A stretch of DNA of 64,000 bases, from contig CAMKTS010000015.1 in assembly GCA_946415755.1 (NCBI GenBank), positions 1-64,000 on the forward strand, in the 5' to 3' direction. A model generated the notes under the pieces. That model was not told where the DNA came from. It saw only the letters and a list, made by a program, of their open reading frames with translations, and did no database searches. Positions 14,790-24,642 of the stretch are shown here, piece by piece (the stretch's first letter is position 1; every line of letters begins with the position of its first letter). Source of the DNA: an uncultured Prevotella sp. (lineage in GTDB: Bacteria > Bacteroidota > Bacteroidia > Bacteroidales > Bacteroidaceae). The position numbers were made by a program, and so were the translations under genes.

Positions 14790-16454
14790 CTAATACTCGA
14801 AGGAGGAGCCGCCAAGGAATTCGCGGAGCAGCGAGGTGGGCGGTATCTGGTCTTCGGAGATGGGGCTGATGTACTTCAGGAACTTGCGCAGGCGATAGGC
14901 CTCGGCATACTCCTCGCAGTTCTCAGGAACCTGTTCCAGCAGCGGCTCTGCCTGGCTCTTGATGACAGCCAGCTCGAAGAGCATGGCCGAGTTGAACATG
15001 GCGTCGGCATTCTCCTGATAGGGGAAAATCCAACGGTTCTCGCCCCGCCGCACGCTGGGCCAGCGACGGATGGTCTGCTGGGCACTGACTCCCCGGTACT
15101 TATGGTCGCGGATGATGCGGCGCAGCAGGCGGTTGTCGGTGGTGGGGATATAGTTGTGGTTGTCGAGCAGGATGGTGGTGAGTGCCGAGGCATAGACGCG
15201 GAAGATCTGCTCGTCGGGGATGTCCTGCGTCAGTTCGGGATTGAGGGCGTGGATGCCCTCTACCACCAGCACCTCCTTGCCCTTCAGCATCACCTTGTGG
15301 CCGCTGCGCTCGCTACGACCCGTCTGGAAGTTGTAGCGTGGCAGTTCTACCTCCTCGCCACGGAAGAGGGCGTTCATCTGTTCGTTGAGCAGGGGAATGT
15401 TGAGGGCGTGCAGGTGCTCGAAGTCGTAGTCGCCGTCGGCATCGCGTGGGGTCTGCTCGCGGTCGAGGAAATAGTCGTCGAGCGAGATGCCGATGGGCTG
15501 TATGCCATTGACGGCCAACTGTACCGACAGCCGCTTGCAGGTGGTGGTCTTGCCGCTGCTGCTGGGACCGGCGATGAGCACCATCTTGATGCTCTTACGG
15601 CGTGCTATCTCGTCGGCTATCTGGGCTATCTTCTTCTCCTGAAGGGCTTCGCTGATCTGGATGAGCTGGTTGGTGTGTCCCTGCTTGATGGCTTGGTTCA
15701 GGTCGCCTACGGTACGCATGCCGAGGATGTCCTGCCAGCGATGCTGCTCCTTGAAAATCTCGAACATCTTGTCCTGACGGATAAAGGCTCCCAGTTTGGA
15801 AGGATCTTCCTGCGAGGGGATGCGCAGCAGGATGCCGTCGTAGTAGTATTCCAGCCCGAAGAGGTGGACCTTGCCCGTCGAGGTGAGCAGTGAGCCGTAG
15901 TAGTAGTCTAAGTAGCCGTCGATGTCGTAGTAGGTGGTGTAGAGATTGCCTGCGCCTTCGAGGAGCTTGACCTTGGAGAAGGAGCGTGACTCGCGGAACA
16001 TGGCAATGGCCTCCTCCGTAGTGGTCTCGTGACGGTGGATAGGGATGTCGGCACTGATAATCTCCTGCATGCGTGCATGCAATTCGTGGACATCGTCGGG
16101 GGTCACCGGACGGTCGAGGCGCAGGTCGACATAGTAGCCGTTGCTCACGGGGATGTCGATGATGACGGTACAGTCGGGCCACAGGTCGTGGGCGGCCTTG
16201 TTCAGGATAAAGAAGAGGGTGCGCGTATAGGCACGCACGGCACTGGGGCTGAACAGGTCGAGAAACTCGATGTCCTTGGGCTTGTATATACGATAGTGCA
16301 TGCCTTCCACCTTGTTATTTACGCGCGCGCTGATAGGACCATAGTCCATTTGCAGGTGCAGCTGCTGAAACACTTCTTCGAGTGTGACCCCTACGGGAAC
16401 CTGCGTGTTGACGCCATTGTTGCGACAACGGATATTGACATACTTTTCATTCAT
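14790..16454 (-). CDS. Uridine kinase-like protein with ThrRS-type N-terminal domains
   Basis: A 554-residue protein. Residues about 1-60 look like a TGS-type beta-grasp (VPVGVTLEEVFQQ). Residues about 60-270 resemble the second additional domain of threonyl-tRNA synthetase. From about 285 onward it is a P-loop kinase of the uridine kinase/phosphoribulokinase fold: LIAGPSSSGKTTTCKRLS, ISLDDYFLDREQTP, VVEGIHALNPELT. Bacteroidetes commonly carry this architecture, annotated as nucleoside kinase. The true substrate is not clear from sequence. The track start at 16946 extends back through the divergent promoter region and neighbouring gene; the ATG at 16454 (MNEKYVNIRC) is used. A -7 like box (TAACTTTG, minus strand, 16485-16492) lies 31 bp upstream. 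Confidence 0.85.
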   Translation of the reverse strand: MNEKYVNIRCRNNGVNTQVPVGVTLEEVFQQLHLQMDYGPISARVNNKVEGMHYRIYKPKDIEFLDLFSPSAVRAYTRTLFFILNKAAHDLWPDCTVIIDIPVSNGYYVDLRLDRPVTPDDVHELHARMQEIISADIPIHRHETTTEEAIAMFRESRSFSKVKLLEGAGNLYTTYYDIDGYLDYYYGSLLTSTGKVHLFGLEYYYDGILLRIPSQEDPSKLGAFIRQDKMFEIFKEQHRWQDILGMRTVGDLNQAIKQGHTNQLIQISEALQEKKIAQIADEIARRKSIKMVLIAGPSSSGKTTTCKRLSVQLAVNGIQPIGISLDDYFLDREQTPRDADGDYDFEHLHALNIPLLNEQMNALFRGEEVELPRYNFQTGRSERSGHKVMLKGKEVLVVEGIHALNPELTQDIPDEQIFRVYASALTTILLDNHNYIPTTDNRLLRRIIRDHKYRGVSAQQTIRRWPSVRRGENRWIFPYQENADAMFNSAMLFELAVIKSQAEPLLEQVPENCEEYAEAYRLRKFLKYISPISEDQIPPTSLLREFLGGSSFEY

Positions 16455-16513
16455 GCGATTGTCGGGTTTGATAAACTTCGGCAGCAAAGTTACGAATAAA
16501 ATTTCAAAATTGC

Positions 16514-16544
16514 TTTGATAATTCAAATAAAATAGATAAATTTG
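16514..16544 (+). promoter_or_regulatory. Promoter of the Na/Pi transporter gene
   Basis: TTTG (16514-16517) and TAAATTTG (16537-16544) are separated by exactly 19 bp, a textbook Bacteroidetes promoter. It is back to back with the kinase promoter on the other strand. Confidence 0.8.
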
Positions 16545-16611
16545 CAACTTGAAATGCAAAAGAAGCAAAAAAATGCCTGTCGGAAACAAGCAAATCAGTA
16601 AATAAATCAAT

Positions 16612-18363
16612 ATGTCTATCTGGGTAATTTTTACACTTCTGGGGTCGCTGGCTCTGCTGATGTTCGGTATGAAGTCGATGAGTGAGGCTCTGCAGAAGAT
16701 GGCGGGTCCACAACTGCGACACGTCCTGGGTGCCATGACAACCAACCGCTTCACGGGAATGCTGACGGGAATGGTGGTGACGGCATCGGTACAGTCTTCT
16801 ACGGCTACGACGGTGATGACCGTCTCGTTTGTCAACGCCGGTCTGCTGACGCTGGCACAGGCCATCTCAGTGATCATGGGTGCCAACATCGGAACGACGC
16901 TCACGGCGTGGATCATGTCGGCGGGTATGTCGTTCGACATCAGCAACCTGGCCTATCCGGCCTTCTTCATAGGCATCATCCTTATCTATCAGAAGAAATA
17001 CCGGTACATTGGCGACTTCCTCTTTGGTCTGGCCTTCCTCATCTTTGCGCTGGCCACCCTGCGCGTGACGGGGCAGAACATGCACCTGGGAGAGAACCAG
17101 ACGGTGCTGGACTTCTTTGCCTCTTTCGACCCCAACTCGTTCCTTACCACCCTCATCTTCCTGCTACTGGGTGGCGTGCTGACCTTCTGCGTGCAGTCGT
17201 CGGCTGCCGTGATGGCCATCACGATGATACTATGCTCCAGTGGCGCACTGCCCATCTATCAGGGTATCGCACTGGTGATGGGTGAGAACATCGGTACTAC
17301 CGTCACCTCCAACCTCGCGGCCATGTCGGCTAATACCCAGGCAAGGCGTGCCGCATTGGCACACATGTTCTTCAATGTGTTCGGCGTCATCTGGATACTC
17401 TTCGTGTTCCGCCCCTTCATAGATATGGTGTGCGGACTGGTGGGCTATGATGTCGATATGGCCAAGGATGCCGTGGCTACCAGCGCGTTCCTGGCCAATG
17501 CCGCCAAGTTGAGTTTTGTGCTGGCAGCCTTCCATACCTGTTTCAACGTGGCCAACACCTTTATCCTGATATGGTTCATCCCGCAGATAGAGAAGTTCGT
17601 ATGCTGGGTCATCAAGCCCAAGAAGGTGGACGAGGAGGAAGACTTCCGCCTGCACTTTATCACGGCGGGGTTCATGAAGACACCGGAACTCTCGGTGCTG
17701 GAAGCCCAGAAGGAGATTCAGCAGTTTGCCAACCGTATGCAGCGCATGTTTGGTATGGTGCGCGATCTGCTCAATCTCTCGTCCAGCTCGTCGAAGAACA
17801 AGAAGGACAGCCAGACGGGCGACTTCAACAAACTCTTCACGCGGATAGAGAAGTACGAGGGCATCTCCGACAGTATGGAATTGGAAATCGCCAAGTATCT
17901 GGACTCCGTGAGCGATGCCCACCTCTCGGATGACACCAAGGCCAAGATCCGTGCCATGCTCCGTGAGATCTCCGAGCTGGAGAGTATCGGTGATGCCTGC
18001 TATAACATGGCCCGCACCATCTCCCGCAAGTACAATGGCAAGGAAGACCACTTTGTGGAGAAACAGTACGAACACCTGAACCAGATGATGGAACTGACCA
18101 ACCAGTCGCTGTCGCAGATGAACCGGCTGATGGGAGGCCGCAAGGACTCGTTCGACGTCAACCGCACGTTCAATATCGAGAACGAAATCAACAACTACCG
18201 CAACCAGCTGAAGTCGCAGAACATCACCGATGTGAACAACCACGAATACACCTATGCCGTGGGAACCATCTACATGGACCTCATCAATGAGTGTGAGAAA
18301 CTGGGCGACTATGTGGTCAACGTCGTAGAGGCTCGCATGGGCACTCGGCAAAAAGAATTGTAA
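16612..18363 (+). CDS. Na+/phosphate cotransporter family protein with PhoU-like tail
   Basis: A 583-residue inner-membrane protein. The first about 330 residues contain the two inverted Na/Pi-cotransporter repeats with their QSS motifs (VTASVQSSTATTVMTVSF near 60-77; VQSSAAVMAITMILCSSG near 197) and the GANIGTT/GENIGTT turns. The remaining about 230 residues are soluble and helical, resembling PhoU, which in related proteins regulates phosphate uptake. Probable role: sodium-driven phosphate import. It is preceded by a consensus promoter, and a 78-bp gap separates it from the TonB receptor gene. Confidence 0.9.
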   Translation: MSIWVIFTLLGSLALLMFGMKSMSEALQKMAGPQLRHVLGAMTTNRFTGMLTGMVVTASVQSSTATTVMTVSFVNAGLLTLAQAISVIMGANIGTTLTAWIMSAGMSFDISNLAYPAFFIGIILIYQKKYRYIGDFLFGLAFLIFALATLRVTGQNMHLGENQTVLDFFASFDPNSFLTTLIFLLLGGVLTFCVQSSAAVMAITMILCSSGALPIYQGIALVMGENIGTTVTSNLAAMSANTQARRAALAHMFFNVFGVIWILFVFRPFIDMVCGLVGYDVDMAKDAVATSAFLANAAKLSFVLAAFHTCFNVANTFILIWFIPQIEKFVCWVIKPKKVDEEEDFRLHFITAGFMKTPELSVLEAQKEIQQFANRMQRMFGMVRDLLNLSSSSSKNKKDSQTGDFNKLFTRIEKYEGISDSMELEIAKYLDSVSDAHLSDDTKAKIRAMLREISELESIGDACYNMARTISRKYNGKEDHFVEKQYEHLNQMMELTNQSLSQMNRLMGGRKDSFDVNRTFNIENEINNYRNQLKSQNITDVNNHEYTYAVGTIYMDLINECEKLGDYVVNVVEARMGTRQKEL

Positions 18364-18403
18364 ATTTTTAGGGTAATTATAACAATAATTCGGAAAATAT
18401 ACT

Positions 18404-18411
18404 TAATTTTG
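18404..18411 (+). promoter_or_regulatory. -7 element of the TonB-dependent receptor gene
   Basis: TAATTTTG fits TAnnTTTG and lies 30 bp before the ATG at 18442. No clear -33 box is visible at the right distance, so the promoter may be weak or activator-dependent. Confidence 0.5.
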
Positions 18412-18441
18412 CAGCCGAAAATACATAAACATTAATCAATT

Positions 18442-21400
18442 ATGCGCAGAATCCTATTTTTAATGGCTTTGATGCTGACGAGCATAGCGTCTGTAGTTGC
18501 CCAGGTGACAACGTCCGGCATGAACGGCAAGGTCACTGCCAATAATGAGGAGGTCATCGGTGCTACTGTGACAGTCAAGCATGTTCCTTCGGGATTCGTA
18601 TACCGTGCCGTGACGAATGTCAGCGGTATGTACTCCATTACCGGCATGCGGGCCGGAGGCCCCTACGAGGTGGAGGTGTCGTATATCGGTTACCAAACCT
18701 CGCAATATAAAGACATTATGCTCGAACTGGGTCAGAACCTGCTGCTTGACGTGATAATGACGGAGGGCAGCGAGATGCTCAAGGAAGTGGAGATAGTGGC
18801 TGCTGCGAGGAACACGATGCGTTCCGACCGCTCGGGAGCCGTCACCAGTCTTAATTTGGAGCAGATGGGCATGGTGCCGACTATCGGGCGTTCCATGACA
18901 GACGTGATGAAGCTCACCCCGCAGAGCAGCTCTGCCAGTGGTATGGCCATCGGTGGCGGTAACTACCGCCAGTCGCACGTCACCATCGACGGTGCCTCAT
19001 TCAACAACGCTTTCGGACTGGGAGCCTCACCGCTACCCGGAGGTGGAACACCCATCTCGCTCGATGCCATCGAACAGATGACCATCAGTGTCACTCCTTA
19101 TGACGTGCGCCAGAGCGGCTTTACCGGTGGTGGCATCAATGCTGTCACCCGTAGTGGTACCAACGATTTCAAAGGTTCTCTGTATACCTACCTTACCAGC
19201 ACGTCGCTGAAAGGCTCGCATGTGGGTGATGTCAACCTCCCCGTGGATGCCGGGCATAACAACACCTACGGCCTGACCTTCGGTGGCCCGATTGTCAAGG
19301 ACAAGCTCTTCTTCTTCGTCAATGCCGAGATAGAGAATAATGTCACGGCAGGACCGGCAGCACGTGCCGGTGATGGCGGTACCAGTTTCTCGAATACCAG
19401 CCGCCGTCCGCAGCTGGGCGAACTGGAAAGCCTCTCCAGCTATCTGCGCAATACCTATGGCATAGAGACCGGCTCGTGGCAGGGGTATAGCATCAAGACA
19501 CCGGCCTATCGCATCCTGGCCCGTCTGGACTGGAACATCAACGACAATCATAAGTTCAACGTTCGCTTTACCAAGTCTAACCGTAAAGAGTCCAAACCAG
19601 CATCGGCCTCACGTAGCATCGGCAGCAACCAGGCATCGTCGATCTATGGCGGTAACCAGAATACCTATGGCAGCAACACCAACTACGGCATGAGCTCGGA
19701 GTCGAGCCGTTACTTCAGCGAATACCGCTTCACGTCGATTGCTGCCGAGTTGAACAGCAAGTTCGGCAAGTTCAACAATACCCTGCGCGGTACATATTCG
19801 TTCCAAGACCAGCCGCGCTCCAACGAGTACGGCGTGTCTGCGCCCGTTATCGAATTGGTGATGAGCGACGGACAGGGGCATTACCCCTGCTGGGCCATGA
19901 CGGGTGACATCTTCACCTACCAGAACCTGGCACAGACGAAGAACACCATCATCACCGACGAGGTGAATGTCATGCTGGGCAAACACAACCTCTTTGCCGG
20001 TATCCAGTATGAGCACTACTATGCTGCCAACGGCTATGCACAGGCTGCCGCCGGCTACTACGTCTACGAGGTGACCCAGCAGCAGGCAAGCACGGGCGAC
20101 TGGGCATCGGTGTTCAATGCCACGCCGCGTCTCTTCGGCATCACCTACGGCAACAATCCTTCACTCTCGCCCTTTGTGTCGGAGATGAAGACCAACCAGT
20201 GGTCGTTCTATATCCAGGACAACATCAGCTGGAGCGAACGTTTCCGTACCTCTGTCGGCGTGCGCTTCGAAGTGCCGTCTTATCCTTCGCTGTCGGACAA
20301 CTTCAACCAGGAATATTACAATATCAAATTCGGCGAACAGCAGTTCCGTACCGACAACGTGCCGTCGAACAGCGTCAGCGTATCGCCCCGCGTCGGTTTT
20401 AACTGGGACATCAAGGGCAACCGCAAATATATCCTGCGAGGCGGTACGGGTCTCTTCGTAGGCCGCATGCCTTTCGTATGGCTCGTCTCGGCGGTAGGCA
20501 ACTCCGGCATGGGACAGACCTCATACGTGGCCAAGAAGGATGGACAGCTGCGCCCCACGCTGACTACCAACCAGGCAGAGATGCTGCGGCAGATCAATGC
20601 AGTAGGCAAGTCGTCAATACCCTCCGGACCGACCATCCTCTCCGAAGACCTACGCATGCCGAAGACGTGGAAGACCTCACTGGCCTTCGATGCCAAGTTG
20701 CCCGGCGACATCGACTTCACCATCGAGGGTATCTACAACAAGGACCTGAACCCCGTCGTGGTGTCTAACAGGGATATCTACTGGGATGGCGTGTCTACCG
20801 TTGACCTCGGTCATGGAGATGTGCGCCGCAAAATGTCGTACTACGATGCCAGCCACTCTGCCTACGTGCTGGAGAATGCCGGCTCAAAAGCTTACTATAT
20901 GTCGCTGAATCTCCAGCTGCATAAGAAGTTCAACTTCGGCCTCGACTTGATGGCATCCTATACCCTGTCGAAGGCCAAGTCGTATACTGAGGGCATTGGC
21001 GACCAAGTGTCGGCAGCCTATAGCAACTACCGTCATAGCATCAATGCCGTCAATGACAATGAGACAGGCTATGCCACCTACGTGGCTCCCAACCGCCTGC
21101 TCATCTCTGCCAGCTACAAGCTCAAGGAAAGCAAGTATAGCAGCTCGACCTTCAGTCTTATCTATGACGGCTATCAGTACGGATTCCTTGGCGACTACTC
21201 TTACAGCCGCTACTCCTATATCTTCAGCTCCAACGTCAACAGCGATGCACTGGCTCCCGGCAATCTCATCTACGTGCCAGGCAGTCGTGAGGAGCTGAAC
21301 AGCTGGGACTTTGCAGACAACGGTACCGTCAACGGACAGACTTATACCGCCGACATGCAGCGCGATGACTTCTGGACTTATATCTGTCAGGATGACTACC

Positions 21401-21738
21401 TGAAGAACCACAAGGGACAGTATGCCGAGCGTGGAGGTGCCAAGATGCCGTGGCATCACCAACTGGACTTCAAGTACCAGCGTGATATGAGCATCAAAAT
21501 CGGTCGGACGCGCCACACCCTGCAGCTGGGTCTCGACATCCTCAACCTGCCGAATTTCCTCTGCAAGGACTGGGGGGTGTTCAAGCAGGTGTCGGGCAAT
21601 GCCCTGCTGTCCTACTCGAAAGGCAAGTACACCTATAACCTAGTGGATGGTCAGCGTCATCTCTATACCTTCCAGAATTTCCAGAATGCCGCATCCACCT
21701 ATCAGCTGATGTTTACCATTCGCTACCTGTTCAACTAA
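18442..21738 (+). CDS. Oar-like TonB-dependent outer-membrane receptor
   Basis: A 1,098-residue outer-membrane protein. A signal peptide (MRRILFLMALMLTSIASVVA) is followed by a carboxypeptidase-regulatory-like beta-sandwich (residues about 28-105: NGKVTANNEEVIGATVTVKH) and a plug domain (about 120-250: SHVTIDGASFNNAFGLGAS, ISVTPYDVRQSGFTGGGINAV). The remainder is a long beta-barrel ending in LMFTIRYLFN with a terminal aromatic-Asn. There is no SusD partner next door, so this is the Oar/peptide-type receptor group rather than a glycan SusC pair. The ligand is unknown. The downstream M16 peptidase gene, 35 bp away, makes peptide or protein processing a reasonable guess. Confidence 0.88.
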   Translation: MRRILFLMALMLTSIASVVAQVTTSGMNGKVTANNEEVIGATVTVKHVPSGFVYRAVTNVSGMYSITGMRAGGPYEVEVSYIGYQTSQYKDIMLELGQNLLLDVIMTEGSEMLKEVEIVAAARNTMRSDRSGAVTSLNLEQMGMVPTIGRSMTDVMKLTPQSSSASGMAIGGGNYRQSHVTIDGASFNNAFGLGASPLPGGGTPISLDAIEQMTISVTPYDVRQSGFTGGGINAVTRSGTNDFKGSLYTYLTSTSLKGSHVGDVNLPVDAGHNNTYGLTFGGPIVKDKLFFFVNAEIENNVTAGPAARAGDGGTSFSNTSRRPQLGELESLSSYLRNTYGIETGSWQGYSIKTPAYRILARLDWNINDNHKFNVRFTKSNRKESKPASASRSIGSNQASSIYGGNQNTYGSNTNYGMSSESSRYFSEYRFTSIAAELNSKFGKFNNTLRGTYSFQDQPRSNEYGVSAPVIELVMSDGQGHYPCWAMTGDIFTYQNLAQTKNTIITDEVNVMLGKHNLFAGIQYEHYYAANGYAQAAAGYYVYEVTQQQASTGDWASVFNATPRLFGITYGNNPSLSPFVSEMKTNQWSFYIQDNISWSERFRTSVGVRFEVPSYPSLSDNFNQEYYNIKFGEQQFRTDNVPSNSVSVSPRVGFNWDIKGNRKYILRGGTGLFVGRMPFVWLVSAVGNSGMGQTSYVAKKDGQLRPTLTTNQAEMLRQINAVGKSSIPSGPTILSEDLRMPKTWKTSLAFDAKLPGDIDFTIEGIYNKDLNPVVVSNRDIYWDGVSTVDLGHGDVRRKMSYYDASHSAYVLENAGSKAYYMSLNLQLHKKFNFGLDLMASYTLSKAKSYTEGIGDQVSAAYSNYRHSINAVNDNETGYATYVAPNRLLISASYKLKESKYSSSTFSLIYDGYQYGFLGDYSYSRYSYIFSSNVNSDALAPGNLIYVPGSREELNSWDFADNGTVNGQTYTADMQRDDFWTYICQDDYLKNHKGQYAERGGAKMPWHHQLDFKYQRDMSIKIGRTRHTLQLGLDILNLPNFLCKDWGVFKQVSGNALLSYSKGKYTYNLVDGQRHLYTFQNFQNAASTYQLMFTIRYLFN

Positions 21739-21773
21739 TCATAGCAAATACAACTTATCATAAAACATAATCC

Positions 21774-24587
21774 ATGAAACTTAGAAAAATCTTTGCAGTT
21801 GTAGTGGCACTGATGTGCTCTACAGTCATGGTGGCACAACAGATGCCGCCCATCCCCGTTGACCCCGATGTGCGCATTGGTAAGCTTGACAACGGACTAA
21901 CTTATTACATTCGCCACAACGCATGGCCTGAGCAGCGCGCCGAGTTCTATATTGCCCAGCGCGTGGGTGCCATTCAGGAGAATGACGACCAGCGTGGTCT
22001 GGCCCACTTCCTGGAGCACATGTGTTTCAATGGTACAGAGCACTTCAAGGGTAACGACATTGTGAAGTGGTGTGAGACCATCGGTGTGAAGTTTGGCCGT
22101 GACCTGAATGCCTACACATCTATCGACCAGACGGTGTATAATATTAGTAATGTACCTACCACGCGCGAGGGTATCGTCGACTCCTGCCTGCTCATCCTGC
22201 ACGACTGGGCCGACGGTCTCCTGCTCGAACCCGAAGAAATTCAGAAGGAACGTGGTGTCATCCACGAGGAGTGGCGTCTGCGCACCAGCCCTGTTATGCG
22301 AATGTACGAGCGCGACCTCCCCAAGCTCTATCCCAACTCGAAGTATGGCTATCGTCTGCCCATCGGTCTGATGGAGATTATCGACAACTTTGAGCCGAAG
22401 GTGCTGCGCGACTATTACGAGAAGTGGTATCGTCCCGACAACCAGGCCATCCTCGTCGTTGGTGACGTGGATGTCGATGCCGTGGAGCAGAAAATCAAGA
22501 ACCTCTTCGCCGGTATCAAGATGCCTGAGTATCCTGCTCCCGTCGTTGCCGAGGCTGTGCCCGACAATGCCGAGGCTATCTATGTGGTCGACAAGGACAA
22601 GGAGATGCAGTATTCGGTTGTTGACCTGATGTTTAAAAATGACCCCATTCCCGATGAGGTCAAGGGTAACATGCAGTACCTGATTATCGACTACGTGAAG
22701 GATGCCGCCATCGGCATGTTCAACGACCGTCTGTCGGAGTATGCCCAGAAAGCCGACTGTCCTTATCTGCGGGGATCGTCCAGCTATGGTCAGTACATCT
22801 TGTCGAAGACCAAGGATGCCTTCGATATTGAGGCCCTTCCCAAGGAGGGACAGACTGAGGCAGCCTTGAAGGCACTGTTCGTAGAGGCACGCCGTGCCGC
22901 TGAGTTTGGCTTTACTGCCACGGAGTACCAACGCTTTAAGTCTAACTTCCTGAGCCAGCTGGAGAAACGGTACAGCAATAAGGACAAGCGTTACAACAAC
23001 CAGTTTGTGCGTCAGTATGTGAATCACTATCTTGACAACGAACCCATCCCCAGCATCGATATGTACTATCAGGTGATGAAGCAGGTTGTGCCCAGCATCC
23101 CCCTGGAGGCCGTCAACGGTTTGATGAAGGAGTTGGTGCTTACCACCGACTCGAATTTAGTGGTGCTGAACCTGAACCAGGAGAAGGAAGGTGCCGTCTA
23201 TCCCACAGAGGCTACCCTCCAGCAGGCAATAGCTGAAGCCCGTTCCGCTCAGATTGAGGCCTACGTGGATAATGTGAAGGACGAACCGCTCATCACCAAG
23301 ATGCCGAAGGCAGGTAAGATCGTGAAGGAAACTGAGGGCGAGAAGTTCGGCTATAAGGAGCTGAAACTCTCGAATGGTGCTACGGTTGTGCTGAAACAGA
23401 CCGACCTGAAGAAAGACCAGGTTATTCTGGCCAGTGAAGGAATCGGTGGCTCGTCGCTCTACGATGAGAAGGATTTCGCCAATATCAAGATGTTCGATGA
23501 TGTCGTCGAAGCCAGCGGACTGGGTAACTTCTCGCATACAGAACTGGAGAAGGCTTTGGCTGGCAAGGTGGCTTCAGCCAGCCTTGTGCTGGGTACTGAG
23601 CGTGCCAATATCACGGGTTCGTCGACTCCTGGCGACGTGGAGACCCTGCTACAGCTGGTATACCTCTACTTCACCAACATTAACAAGGATCAGGAGTCGT
23701 TCGACAACCTGATGAAGACCCGCGAACTGATGTTGAAGAACAAGTCGCTGCAGCCTGAGGCCGTGTTCAGCGATTCACTCTATATGACCCTCGCCAACTA
23801 CAGCCAGCGTGAGGCTCCACTTCAGGTGGAAGACCTCAAGGATGTCAACTACGACCGCATCCTGCAGATGGCCAAGGAGTGTACGGCCAATGCCGCTGCC
23901 TATACCTTCACCATCGTTGGTAACTTTGATGAGGCCAAGCTGCGTCCGCTCATCGAGCAGTATCTTGCTTCGCTGCCCTCTCAGAAGAAGGTGCAGAAGG
24001 CCAAGGATGTCAGCAGCATGTTCCATGGTGTTGTCAAGAACCACTTCACCCGTAAGATGGAGACACCAAAGGCCATTGCCGTTATGGTATGGCTCAATCC
24101 CGAAATGCAATACTCGCTGGAAAACCTCGTGAAGTCTGACATGGTAGGACAGATCCTGACCATGATCTATACAGAGAAGATTCGTGAAGAGGCTTCTGCT
24201 GCCTACTCCGTTGCTGCCCAGGCCAGCCTGCAGCGCAACGACTTCCGTACTACGGGGCTTGCACTCGTCTATTGTCCCATGAAACCCGAAAAGGGCGACA
24301 TCGCCACGAAGATCATGCTAGAGGAAGTCGAGAAGATGGCTGACAGCGTGGACGAGGAGAAACTGAAGAAGGTAAAGGAGTATATGCTGAAGAATGTAGA
24401 TGACCAGGCTAAGACCAACAACTACTGGATTCGTCAGATCAACCGTTTGCGTGACTATGGTGTAGACACTCACACCGACTTTAAGCAGGTGGTGGAGGCT
24501 CAGACCCCGGCTACGGTGGCAGCCTATATGAAGCAGTTACTCCAGCCCGGCAACCGTGCCGAAGTCATCATGTTGCCTGCAGAGTAA
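21774..24587 (+). CDS. M16 (insulinase-like) zinc peptidase, exported
   Basis: A 937-residue full-length M16 peptidase with a signal peptide (MKLRKIFAVVVALMCSTVMVA). The inverted zinc motif is HFLEH at 78-82, in GLAHFLEHMCFNGTEHFKGN. The usual downstream glutamates lie in the helix before EEWRLRTSP. The second, inactive half (about residue 500 onward) completes the clam-shell. Such proteins degrade peptides in the periplasm. The gene follows the Oar-like receptor by 35 bp, so uptake and breakdown of peptides may be linked (inference). Confidence 0.92.
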   Translation: MKLRKIFAVVVALMCSTVMVAQQMPPIPVDPDVRIGKLDNGLTYYIRHNAWPEQRAEFYIAQRVGAIQENDDQRGLAHFLEHMCFNGTEHFKGNDIVKWCETIGVKFGRDLNAYTSIDQTVYNISNVPTTREGIVDSCLLILHDWADGLLLEPEEIQKERGVIHEEWRLRTSPVMRMYERDLPKLYPNSKYGYRLPIGLMEIIDNFEPKVLRDYYEKWYRPDNQAILVVGDVDVDAVEQKIKNLFAGIKMPEYPAPVVAEAVPDNAEAIYVVDKDKEMQYSVVDLMFKNDPIPDEVKGNMQYLIIDYVKDAAIGMFNDRLSEYAQKADCPYLRGSSSYGQYILSKTKDAFDIEALPKEGQTEAALKALFVEARRAAEFGFTATEYQRFKSNFLSQLEKRYSNKDKRYNNQFVRQYVNHYLDNEPIPSIDMYYQVMKQVVPSIPLEAVNGLMKELVLTTDSNLVVLNLNQEKEGAVYPTEATLQQAIAEARSAQIEAYVDNVKDEPLITKMPKAGKIVKETEGEKFGYKELKLSNGATVVLKQTDLKKDQVILASEGIGGSSLYDEKDFANIKMFDDVVEASGLGNFSHTELEKALAGKVASASLVLGTERANITGSSTPGDVETLLQLVYLYFTNINKDQESFDNLMKTRELMLKNKSLQPEAVFSDSLYMTLANYSQREAPLQVEDLKDVNYDRILQMAKECTANAAAYTFTIVGNFDEAKLRPLIEQYLASLPSQKKVQKAKDVSSMFHGVVKNHFTRKMETPKAIAVMVWLNPEMQYSLENLVKSDMVGQILTMIYTEKIREEASAAYSVAAQASLQRNDFRTTGLALVYCPMKPEKGDIATKIMLEEVEKMADSVDEEKLKKVKEYMLKNVDDQAKTNNYWIRQINRLRDYGVDTHTDFKQVVEAQTPATVAAYMKQLLQPGNRAEVIMLPAE

Positions 24588-24642
24588 TATTTGTGAATGA
24601 ATAATTGCTAATTACTCATTACTAATAAGAAGAAAAAGAAAC

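Noticed and set aside
14790-16946. 718-residue start for the kinase-like gene
   Set aside because: The extra 164 residues are antisense to the Na/Pi transporter gene and its promoter; the family start is at 16454.
18442-21738. SusC of a polysaccharide utilisation locus
   Set aside because: No SusD gene is adjacent and the sequence pattern fits the Oar group of receptors.
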